Positions 50,982 to 59,211 of a stretch of 64,000 bases of DNA are shown here, piece after piece; position 1 is the first letter of the stretch; each line of letters begins with the position of its first letter. Location: assembly GCA_002494645.1 (NCBI GenBank), contig DACE01000031.1, forward strand, positions 7,276 to 71,275, read 5' to 3'. The notes below the pieces were generated by a model. That model had not been told where the DNA came from. It saw nothing but the letters and a program-made list of their open reading frames with translations, and did no database searches. The position numbers and the translations under genes are program-made. Source of the stretch: Euryarchaeota archaeon UBA256. GTDB taxonomy: Archaea; Thermoplasmatota; Poseidoniia; Poseidoniales; Poseidoniaceae.

Positions 50982-53663
50982 ATGCGCATCCTCGTATGCA
51001 CCCTGTTGACTGGCCTCATGCTCTGTTTGAGTTTCGCCCATACCGCTACGTGGGTGACTGAAGAGGAATATCTCATCGATGAAAGTGTGATGAAAAGTAC
51101 GGAAAACAACACGACAGGATGGTTAGCCGGTGCGGGGGGTTTGAGTGGAGAGTCGATCAGCAGCCTCATTCCGCTCAACGATGGAACTATGCTGGTCGTT
51201 GGCTCGTTTGAGCAAACCATTGATTTTTATGGAGACGTTCCTGGTTTTTCGAGCAATGATTCTTTGTTTGGAGAAGATATGTTTCTTGGCTGGATCGCCG
51301 ATAACGGCAGTTGGGTTCAAACGTCATCCGCAAGCAGCACTGGCCTTGACTCAATTACACATGCCGGCCAACTCAGTGACGGAAGCATCGTCGTTGCTGG
51401 TATGTACTGCGGCATGACGCTCGGTGATCCATGCAACCTCACGTTGGGCGAATTGGACCCGCTCAACAAGTCACAGGATGACCATGAAGACGGCGTCTTT
51501 GTAGCAGCCATTCAATCCGATGGGACTTGGCTTTGGTCCAAAGGATTCTCCAATGAATTCCAAATGGGCGTAACCGACCTCATGGTCACAGAAATGGATG
51601 AGATCCATCTCGCTCTGCTCCATCGCGGGGAGTTGGTTTCGGGCAACGTCAGTTCACCGGGAAGCCTCACTGAAGAACAAGTCGCCGTTATTGGTATGGA
51701 TTCTACGGGACAACACCTCTTCATGCACAACGTCTTTTCCCCCCAACCCATTGAAGATGCTACGGCACTTTGTGCTGACGGATTGGGCAACCACTACATC
51801 GCTGTGACCTATCTTGAAGCCGTTATCTTTGGAGACGGTGAAGTGGAAGGTACGCTCGGAGACGGGGCGAACATTGGAGTGGGTCAATACGACAACAGCG
51901 GATGGATTTGGTCGACAGGAGCCGCGGGCCCGGCCGATGCCTCGGTTGCAGACTGTCAGGGGCATCTGGCGGGCGGAGTGACCGTGGTTGGGGACTATCT
52001 TGGGAACATGACTTTTGGTGAACTTGAACTCCAAGCAGCCGTATGGATTGACTTCTTTGAAGCGCAGGTCTCATCAATGGGAGCCTGGACTGATGTGAGC
52101 GGCTATGGAGGCAACGGTGCTGACCATGTGACTGCCCTTCACCTCTCGGCGCAAGGCGATTCACTCCTTCTGGGAAAAACAACGGGTAGCATCACCTTTG
52201 GTGAATTCGACCTCACTGATATTGACGGCATCAATGACGGGAATCACTACGACCTCTTCCTCGCCAAACACCAACCTGATGGGACATGGGATTGGGCAGT
52301 GTCCGCTGGCGGTAGTGGAAATGACCTTCCAAGTGCACTCTCAATGAATTCAAACGGTTCACCCGTGGTGGCCTTCAAATCAAATGCTGACAGCACCTAT
52401 GGCAGCCATGACTTTGACCAACGGAATAACTACGACATCGGTATTTGGATGTATGAAACCGACCTTGACGCTGACGGAATTCTTGATGGAGTTGACAATT
52501 GTCCGAAGATACCCAATACAGATCAGTTGAATTTCGATAATGACCCCTTCGGCGATATCTGTGATGACGATGACGACGAAGACGGCATCATGGATACTTC
52601 AGACGATTGCCCCTTCGGAGACATCGGATGGGGGTCGAATGCTCTAACCGACCATGATGACGATGGATGCCGTGACCTCACTGAAGATTATGATGATGAT
52701 GAGGATGGCGTTTTCGATACCGATGACCTCTGCCCGCGCGGCCCTCTTGGTTGGGTTTCGACTTCTGAAAATGACATTGAAGGCGATGGATGTTCTGATG
52801 AAGACAACGATGGCGATGGTTTTGTCGACCAGCAGGACAATTGTCCAGATGTTTCCAATCCAACACAAACAGACCTCGATAACGATGGAATCGGTGACGC
52901 CTGTGACCTTGACAAGGACGGCGATGGCATCAACGTCCCAGATGACAAGTGTCCACATGACATCAATCCCTGGCAGTCAGATATCACCAACGATTACGAC
53001 CAAGACGGATGTTTGGATGCAACCATGGATGAAGACGATGATGGTGACGGGGTTGATGATAGCGATGATGGGTGTCTTTTGGGAGAAAAGGGTTGGGCTG
53101 CAAACGCTTCTCAGGTCGACCATGATGGCGATGGGTGTTTGGATGAAACCGAAGACAAGGATGATGATGCTGACGGAGTCTTGGATACCAACGACCGTTG
53201 CCCACGAGGATTCATCGGTGTGGCACAAACGGGGCAGGATGGCGATGGCGACGGATGCATCGACGCTGTTGAAGATGATGATGACGATCAGGACGGTGTG
53301 CTTGATCCGCTCGATGTCTGTCCAAATTCAGACCCTGCCGACCAAATCAATTTGAACGGTTGCAGTCAATTCCAGTTGGATGATGACGGCGACGGTGTGT
53401 TCAATGCCTTTGATTTCTGCCTCAATACGGCGACGAATGTCATCGTTGACCAGCAAGGCTGCCAAACAGGTACAGTCACGCCGTCCAGTCAAGATGACGA
53501 TGGGGGGATTGGTCTAGCAGGATACATCTTCATCATTGCCGGGCTGGTTCTCCTTTGGGCCTTTGTGAACGGCAATCAACGAGTAGGGCCACGTCTGCCG
53601 CCTTCAAACCAAGGAAAGGTGGCTCCTGCCATCAGCACGACCGTTTCGCAAAGCGAAGAATGA
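50982..53663 (+). CDS. Surface protein: beta-propeller-like repeats plus calcium-binding TSP3-like repeats
   Basis: 893 residues. Signal peptide 1-22, then about 480 residues of repeats of the type GGSGNDLPSALSM / LAKHQPDGTWDWAV, likely a beta-propeller, then about eleven Asp-rich thrombospondin-3-like units (DxDxDGxxDxxDxC, about 492-830) expected to bind calcium, and a C-terminal membrane helix (about 841-862). ATG 50982 directly starts the signal peptide; the frame reaches 50910. Adhesion or substrate binding is inferred. The stop abuts the stop of leuS. Confidence 0.8.
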   Translation: MRILVCTLLTGLMLCLSFAHTATWVTEEEYLIDESVMKSTENNTTGWLAGAGGLSGESISSLIPLNDGTMLVVGSFEQTIDFYGDVPGFSSNDSLFGEDMFLGWIADNGSWVQTSSASSTGLDSITHAGQLSDGSIVVAGMYCGMTLGDPCNLTLGELDPLNKSQDDHEDGVFVAAIQSDGTWLWSKGFSNEFQMGVTDLMVTEMDEIHLALLHRGELVSGNVSSPGSLTEEQVAVIGMDSTGQHLFMHNVFSPQPIEDATALCADGLGNHYIAVTYLEAVIFGDGEVEGTLGDGANIGVGQYDNSGWIWSTGAAGPADASVADCQGHLAGGVTVVGDYLGNMTFGELELQAAVWIDFFEAQVSSMGAWTDVSGYGGNGADHVTALHLSAQGDSLLLGKTTGSITFGEFDLTDIDGINDGNHYDLFLAKHQPDGTWDWAVSAGGSGNDLPSALSMNSNGSPVVAFKSNADSTYGSHDFDQRNNYDIGIWMYETDLDADGILDGVDNCPKIPNTDQLNFDNDPFGDICDDDDDEDGIMDTSDDCPFGDIGWGSNALTDHDDDGCRDLTEDYDDDEDGVFDTDDLCPRGPLGWVSTSENDIEGDGCSDEDNDGDGFVDQQDNCPDVSNPTQTDLDNDGIGDACDLDKDGDGINVPDDKCPHDINPWQSDITNDYDQDGCLDATMDEDDDGDGVDDSDDGCLLGEKGWAANASQVDHDGDGCLDETEDKDDDADGVLDTNDRCPRGFIGVAQTGQDGDGDGCIDAVEDDDDDQDGVLDPLDVCPNSDPADQINLNGCSQFQLDDDGDGVFNAFDFCLNTATNVIVDQQGCQTGTVTPSSQDDDGGIGLAGYIFIIAGLVLLWAFVNGNQRVGPRLPPSNQGKVAPAISTTVSQSEE
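52456..53460 (+). repeat. Tandem Asp-rich calcium-binding repeats (coding)
   Basis: Degenerate 70-100 base units encoding DDxDGDGxxDxxDxC motifs. They create long false frames on both strands, for example 52654-53355 plus. Confidence 0.7.
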
Positions 53664-56495
53664 TCACAAATAGACGACAGCGGGGGAAAGCGGCATCGCT
53701 GAGCCTGCCCGTCCGGTAGTGTCTGCTTCGCCCTCACCTTCGACAACATGGACGTTGTTGAGGTCCAGTTCGGCGGCGATAAAATCACTGGCCGCAGTAA
53801 GAACTCCTTCTTCGTCAAGTGTTGAACAAATGACTTCGCGAGACGTATCGTCCCACTTGAACACCTGCGGTAGCATCTTCTTGCCCCAAAAGCCCATGAT
53901 TTCGCCCATACGTTCACCCTGAGCAATCGGCATTTCTTTGAGCAGGGGCATGAATTGTTTTGGATGGCCTCCTTCAACGATAAAATTCAACGCTGCCTGA
54001 GCTAGCCTTCGTTTCCACGACGGGCTCACCACGATGGTTGCCTCACGAGCGGGTTGTCCGAGATGACGTTCGGCAACACCCTTGATTTTGCGAGCTTGTT
54101 CAAGGAAATCACGTATGTATTGTTCTCCAGCGAGGTTCACCTGTGCCTCAGTCGTAGCGTCGCTCGGGAGTGGCATAAGGCTTGATGACACAAAACCGTC
54201 TGTTGAAGCGATACCTTCCCACCATTCTTCGGCAAGATGAGGGGTTGAAGTTGAAATCATTTGAGCCCAAACGGGAAGCATCTTTCTTGCGATGTCTCCA
54301 TTGAGACCACCTCGGCGTGTGTACCAATTGATGTCCTTGATGATTTCAAAGTGAGAAATCTCAACAGCCCGACGAAGGTCATAATCCTCCATTGCAGCAA
54401 TAAATTCACGGCGGCGTTGCTCAAAACGTGCTTCGAGCCATTCGTCCATTGGACCTTCGCCCCCATCCCATTCAGCCAAGAGTTCTGGAATGCCTTGCAA
54501 TTGCAAAACGACGCGATGGTTCGCTTCAAGGGCGGTGTCTGACCAGTCCATACCTGCGGTAGGATTGGCTGCGAAGAGAATGAAAAGGCGAACTGTATCT
54601 GCTCCAAAACGTTCAATCATGTCTTCGGGAGAGACGGTGTTCCCAGTTGATTTACTCATTTTTGCCGAACGTGAGCCGAGTTCCTTGGCGCAATGAGGGC
54701 AGGGGGAGCCGACGGCGTGGTCAACGGTGTGGGTTACGCCACAATCTGCACAATAGGGGGCCGCCTTGTTGACCATCCCTTGACAAAGTAACTCATTGAA
54801 GGGTTCATCGATGGTAGTGAGGCCCATATCGCGAAGTGCTTTGGTCATGAATCTCGCGTAGATGAGGTGCATTTGTGCGTGCTCGATGCCTCCACAGTAG
54901 AAGTCGACTTGCATCCAATGGTCGGCCATTGCTTTTGCAAAGGCTTTCGTACCGTTGCTGGGGTCCGTGTAGCGTAAGAAATACCATGAGGAATCGATGA
55001 AAGTATCCATCGTATCGGTTTCTCTGCGACCATCTTTTCCGCATGTCGGACAGGGTGTATGGAGGAAAGATGTTGAGGTTTCAAGAGGGTTGCCTTCACC
55101 AACAAAGACGACGTCTCGGGGCAATACTACGGGGAGGTCTTCATCTGGAACGGGAACGGTTCCACAATCATCGCAGTAAATCACGGGGATTGGCGTGCCC
55201 CAGTAACGTTGGCGGGAGATAAGCCAAGGGCGCAATTTCCAATTCACCTTTTGGTGACCGCGCCCGGCAGCCTCCAATGCTTCACATACAGCATCTCGTG
55301 CATCCTTACCATAACGCCCGTCGAAACCCTCAATTGGACTGTTGACCATCCATCCGTCGTCCACTTCGGCTTTCTTGAGTTCACCATCGGATGGGCCGTT
55401 TTCCTCCATTACCAAAACACGACGGATCGGGATGCCGTATTGGGTTGCAAAATCAAAATCCCGTTCATCGTGAGCGGGTACGGCCATTACTGCACCGGTA
55501 CCGTAGGTTGCGATCACAAAGTTGCCAATCCAGATCGGTATTCGCTCATCTGTAAGCGGATGAATGGCATAGGACCCGGAGAACATTCCCTTCTTCTTAT
55601 TCATGTTCTTAATTCGGTCGAATTCAGCCATGCTTGATATTTCATCGTACAACATCTTCCATTCGCCTTCATGCTCTGTTCCTTTGACCAACCTTTCAGC
55701 CAAGGGATGTTCCGGAGCCAATGTCACGAAGGTGGCCCCGAAGAGTGTATCTGGACGCGTGGTGAACACTTCGATGGTTTCATCGTGGCCTTCAAGGCCA
55801 AATTGGATGTTGGCACCCTCTGAGCGGCCCAACCAATCTCGTTGAAGCGATTTGACATTCTCTGGGAAATCAATGGTATCTAATCCGTCAAGAAGTTCTT
55901 GGCAATATGCTGGAGTGTCAAGGAACCATTGGTTCATTTCTTTTTGTTCAACCGGGCCATTGCAACGCCAGCAACGACCTGCCTTGACCTGTTCGTTGGC
56001 AAGGACCGTATTGCAGGCCTCACACCAATTCACGGGTGCGTGTTCACGACGAGCAAGTCCGTTTTCCATGAACTTCGTGAAGAACCATTGATTCCATTTG
56101 TAATAGTGAGGGTCATGGCTCTTGAGCACACGTCCCCAATCGTAAGAGAACCCCATTCGTTTGATCTGCTCGGTGATGGATGCCATGTTTCGCTCTGTAA
56201 TTTCGTGGGGGTGACCTCCCTCGGCGATGGCTGCGTTTTCGGCAGGCATCCCAAAGGAGTCAAAACCCATTGGATACAGGACGTCAAATCCCATAAGACG
56301 CTTAAATCGGGCAACTGCATCTCCGATGGAGTAATTTCGCACGTGCCCCATGTGCATTTTCCCTGACGGATAGGGGTACATCTCGAGGCAATAAAAGGAA
56401 GGTTTTCCTTCGGTAATGACGGCTTCAAAGAGCGAGGCGTCAGACCATTTTTTTTGCCAAGCGACTTCATCGACGGGTGTTAATTCGCTTACCAT
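53664..56495 (-). CDS. leuS: Leucyl-tRNA synthetase, bacterial type
   Basis: 943 residues. Class I synthetase that charges tRNA-Leu. The first signature is HMGH at 48-51 within MYPYPSGKMHMGHVRNYSIGD, the bacterial form rather than the archaeal/eukaryotic one. A zinc module (CEACNTVLANEQV...CWRC) and the CP1 editing domain with TTRPDTLFGATF come next; KMSKS is at 612-616. The C-terminal end is a compact domain with acidic residues. Archaea normally have their own LeuRS type, so acquisition from bacteria is likely. Two 10-base direct repeats lie just upstream of the start. Confidence 0.93.
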   Translation of the reverse strand: MVSELTPVDEVAWQKKWSDASLFEAVITEGKPSFYCLEMYPYPSGKMHMGHVRNYSIGDAVARFKRLMGFDVLYPMGFDSFGMPAENAAIAEGGHPHEITERNMASITEQIKRMGFSYDWGRVLKSHDPHYYKWNQWFFTKFMENGLARREHAPVNWCEACNTVLANEQVKAGRCWRCNGPVEQKEMNQWFLDTPAYCQELLDGLDTIDFPENVKSLQRDWLGRSEGANIQFGLEGHDETIEVFTTRPDTLFGATFVTLAPEHPLAERLVKGTEHEGEWKMLYDEISSMAEFDRIKNMNKKKGMFSGSYAIHPLTDERIPIWIGNFVIATYGTGAVMAVPAHDERDFDFATQYGIPIRRVLVMEENGPSDGELKKAEVDDGWMVNSPIEGFDGRYGKDARDAVCEALEAAGRGHQKVNWKLRPWLISRQRYWGTPIPVIYCDDCGTVPVPDEDLPVVLPRDVVFVGEGNPLETSTSFLHTPCPTCGKDGRRETDTMDTFIDSSWYFLRYTDPSNGTKAFAKAMADHWMQVDFYCGGIEHAQMHLIYARFMTKALRDMGLTTIDEPFNELLCQGMVNKAAPYCADCGVTHTVDHAVGSPCPHCAKELGSRSAKMSKSTGNTVSPEDMIERFGADTVRLFILFAANPTAGMDWSDTALEANHRVVLQLQGIPELLAEWDGGEGPMDEWLEARFEQRRREFIAAMEDYDLRRAVEISHFEIIKDINWYTRRGGLNGDIARKMLPVWAQMISTSTPHLAEEWWEGIASTDGFVSSSLMPLPSDATTEAQVNLAGEQYIRDFLEQARKIKGVAERHLGQPAREATIVVSPSWKRRLAQAALNFIVEGGHPKQFMPLLKEMPIAQGERMGEIMGFWGKKMLPQVFKWDDTSREVICSTLDEEGVLTAASDFIAAELDLNNVHVVEGEGEADTTGRAGSAMPLSPAVVYL

Positions 56496-56507
56496 TAGCC
56501 TTCACCG

Positions 56508-56534
56508 CCCACTGGACATCTTCCCCCACTGGAC
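56508..56534 (-). promoter_or_regulatory. Tandem 10-bp direct repeats upstream of leuS
   Basis: GTCCAGTGGG occurs at 56525-56534 and again at 56508-56517 (minus strand), with a 17-base period. The downstream copy sits 13 bases from the leuS ATG, before GGTGAAGG. It may be an operator or leader element. Confidence 0.4.
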
Positions 56535-56588
56535 AATACGCTATGAAATCCCCGCCTCAAGCCGACTGATAGCGAAGATAATCAGGGA

Positions 56589-59153
56589 TTAATCACGTGG
56601 GAAATCTTCGCTCGTTTCAAGGAGGAAAATGGCCTCTCTGGTGAGCTTGTATCGGTTTTTCACGCCCATCTTTCGGCGTTCGACGAGCCCGTACTTCTGC
56701 AGTGTTCGAAGATGATGAGAAATCAACTGCTGGCTCTTTTCAAGACGCTTTGCTAACTCTGCTTGAGTAGGGAATTGTCCAAGGTCGCCGTCACGGTCGA
56801 GAAGATTGAGGATTTTTCCTTGCAGACTGTTAGGGTCGGGGGAAAGGGAAGGGACGGGTAAATCATCTTCGTTGGTGTTGGGGTGCAACTGATTGGTCAG
56901 CGGGTAATAGCGCACCAGGCGACCATCTTTCTTTCGCCAAATATTTTCTTCTGCCTCAAGGATTCGAAGATGGTGTGTGATCTGGCCATTGCTCATCTCA
57001 AGAGCGCTCATCAGGGCTCTGAAATGGCAGCCTGGGTTCGCTGTCAAGTACCCCATCAAACGGCCACGCTGATAGCGCCCATCCGTGGTTTCATGAGTCT
57101 TGCCAAGCAGACCGAGGAACCACAGCCCAGCAAGCGTTGAAGGGATGCGTAGGCTTTCGTTGGTCGCCGTCACGGCAAAGATCATGGACAGAAGAGAGAC
57201 GGTCACAATCGCTGACACAGCGGGAGCGACGAGGCCAGGCTCGTCTTGCTCTATTGCGATGATTACAGCATCCTCTTGTGCTGATTCGTCGGTGGATTCT
57301 GTAACGATCGTACGTTCAAGTTGAACCTCTACCAGAGCGACAGAGGGGGCGTTGAATGTTTGGCATGCTGGTGCAGCGGCTTCGTTGTGAACAACATAAA
57401 GCCCTTCCATGGAGGATTGTGGAGTCCACGATGGTAGCGTGCGAGCGTTGGCGAGCAAGTAGGTTTCATCAGCGTCTTCGAGCATCCAACATGTCCCAGA
57501 TTCTGTCAGGAGTCCAATCCATTGGCCCGTGATTTGATAGGTTTCTATCGCATCTTCGACCTCAACCTCTTCTGTTGTTTCTTGGTACGCTGTCGACCAT
57601 GTGAAGTCAAATGTTGTGGTGGTTCGAGGAGACGATGTCAAATGAATGTCCAATGTATATTCTCCGTCGGGCAAAATGGCTTGACCTTCTTGAGTCATCT
57701 GCACCGACAGCTTTTCAAATTCAACAACACGCTCGCCCGTCAAAACCAATATCTTGCGTCCATCATAATCCCCACACATCGTTTGGAACCTGTGAATGGA
57801 GGTTTCATCTTCGTCGCTAAAATCAACTTCAAACGAGCACGGATTAACCATACGGATGTAACGCTCTTCTCCGGTATTGTCGAGTGCGACTTCAACTTCA
57901 AACCGGTCGTCGTCCGTCCACGTCAATGTGGAATCGATGTTCAAACCTTCGTTGGTCGAACAGGGATTGTCCATAATGTCTGCAAAGCGTAGCGTCGTAC
58001 TGTCCGATAAGCCGTACTCGGGGAGTTCGGCAACAACGGTGTAGATGCCCGGCGTCACCAAACATGCATTGCTTTGGTCGAAAGCCCATTGCGAGAGGGA
58101 AAAGCGTTCTTCACCAACGAGGTCTAGTTCCAAATCAATCGCTTGGCAGGGCTTCGTTTCACGGCTGTCGTAAACGACCTCACCAAAATCATTCAGCACC
58201 CAGTACTCCGCTTTGCAAGATGATGTAAATTCAAGACTTTGAGCACTGGTTACCGTACTTGTGAGAACCAGTTCACTCACAAAGGATTCACCCGGCCCGT
58301 AGATGGACAACTCACGGTCGTTGACTTCCAAGGCCAACGTGGCTTCGAGTGTTGATGAGGCAATGGATTGGCCTTCAACCTCAGTAGCGTACACGAAATC
58401 ATCACCTGGAGAAGAGACTCTGAGGCTGGTGTTGACCGCCTCGTGGACGAGGACGTGACTCACTTGGAGCATTTCACCGGGCAAAAGGTCAGCAACCCCT
58501 GCAAAGCACGCAGGTCCGAGTTGAGAAGTTTGGCCGATTTGAATTTCAAGGAAGCACGGGGGTAATTCGGCCAGAGATATCTTGGATGCCGTCGGGTTCA
58601 ATGCACTGATTTGGTATACGGCTGGTCCGCTCTGTTCATCGCTTCTGTGAGCCACTTGAACGCTGTATTCGACCTCCTCTGGGAGCGTAACAGGTGTCTG
58701 AATTTGTGCGGACATGGATTGGGTTTGACCCGTTGCAGAATGGTAGGCTTCAACGGTATATGTGCCGGATTCAAGCCATCCCTCATCGGCGTTCTGCATG
58801 GACCAAGTGAGGGCGTCAAAGGTATGGGTTTCTCCAGCAAAGAGGTCGATAGCCCTTGATTTGTCCAAGCAGGCTTCAGACCCGTCAATCAGTTGCACAC
58901 CGGTACTGTTGTAGACATTGAGGACCACATTACACGATGGATCGTTGTCTACAGCCATATCGCCGCCATCGTTGACAAAGAACGGTGTGATGACAAGCGG
59001 GTTCTCAGCGTCAAACCACGTTTGATTTGGAGGGTTTTGATACTCAATTTCAAGGCGCAGGTCATCGGTTTCCGCAGTAGCAGCACCAACGAAGAGTGAT
59101 GCAAGCAGCAGGCCAGAAAGCACCAGCATGCGGCCTATCGGCTTCTCGCCCAT
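56589..59153 (-). CDS. Membrane-tethered regulator: large exported domain, two TM helices, tandem winged helices
   Basis: 854 residues. Signal peptide 1-27, then about 610 residues of Ig-like/beta exported domains with paired Cys, then two membrane helices (about 643-664 and 670-686). The cytoplasmic end has two winged-helix DNA-binding domains: about 690-755 (LMGYLTANPGCHFRALMSAL, GQITHHLRIL, RKKDGRLVRYYPL) and about 780-845 (AELAKRLEKSQQLISHHLRTLQKYGLVERRK). With two helices after a signal peptide the winged helices face the cytoplasm only if the N-terminal segment is cleaved or the topology has an extra crossing. It is a one-component surface sensor by inference. Gene lies 58 bases after the surface protein gene. 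Confidence 0.82.
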   Translation of the reverse strand: MGEKPIGRMLVLSGLLLASLFVGAATAETDDLRLEIEYQNPPNQTWFDAENPLVITPFFVNDGGDMAVDNDPSCNVVLNVYNSTGVQLIDGSEACLDKSRAIDLFAGETHTFDALTWSMQNADEGWLESGTYTVEAYHSATGQTQSMSAQIQTPVTLPEEVEYSVQVAHRSDEQSGPAVYQISALNPTASKISLAELPPCFLEIQIGQTSQLGPACFAGVADLLPGEMLQVSHVLVHEAVNTSLRVSSPGDDFVYATEVEGQSIASSTLEATLALEVNDRELSIYGPGESFVSELVLTSTVTSAQSLEFTSSCKAEYWVLNDFGEVVYDSRETKPCQAIDLELDLVGEERFSLSQWAFDQSNACLVTPGIYTVVAELPEYGLSDSTTLRFADIMDNPCSTNEGLNIDSTLTWTDDDRFEVEVALDNTGEERYIRMVNPCSFEVDFSDEDETSIHRFQTMCGDYDGRKILVLTGERVVEFEKLSVQMTQEGQAILPDGEYTLDIHLTSSPRTTTTFDFTWSTAYQETTEEVEVEDAIETYQITGQWIGLLTESGTCWMLEDADETYLLANARTLPSWTPQSSMEGLYVVHNEAAAPACQTFNAPSVALVEVQLERTIVTESTDESAQEDAVIIAIEQDEPGLVAPAVSAIVTVSLLSMIFAVTATNESLRIPSTLAGLWFLGLLGKTHETTDGRYQRGRLMGYLTANPGCHFRALMSALEMSNGQITHHLRILEAEENIWRKKDGRLVRYYPLTNQLHPNTNEDDLPVPSLSPDPNSLQGKILNLLDRDGDLGQFPTQAELAKRLEKSQQLISHHLRTLQKYGLVERRKMGVKNRYKLTREAIFLLETSEDFPRD

Positions 59154-59211
59154 GTATTCTCATAGCCACTTCTCCCTTGAAAGGGCAGCGGTGCAATCCA
59201 TGTGTGGAAGG

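Noticed and set aside
52654..53355. Met-rich 233-residue frame
   Set aside because: Shadow of the GAT/GAC-rich calcium repeats read one base out of frame.
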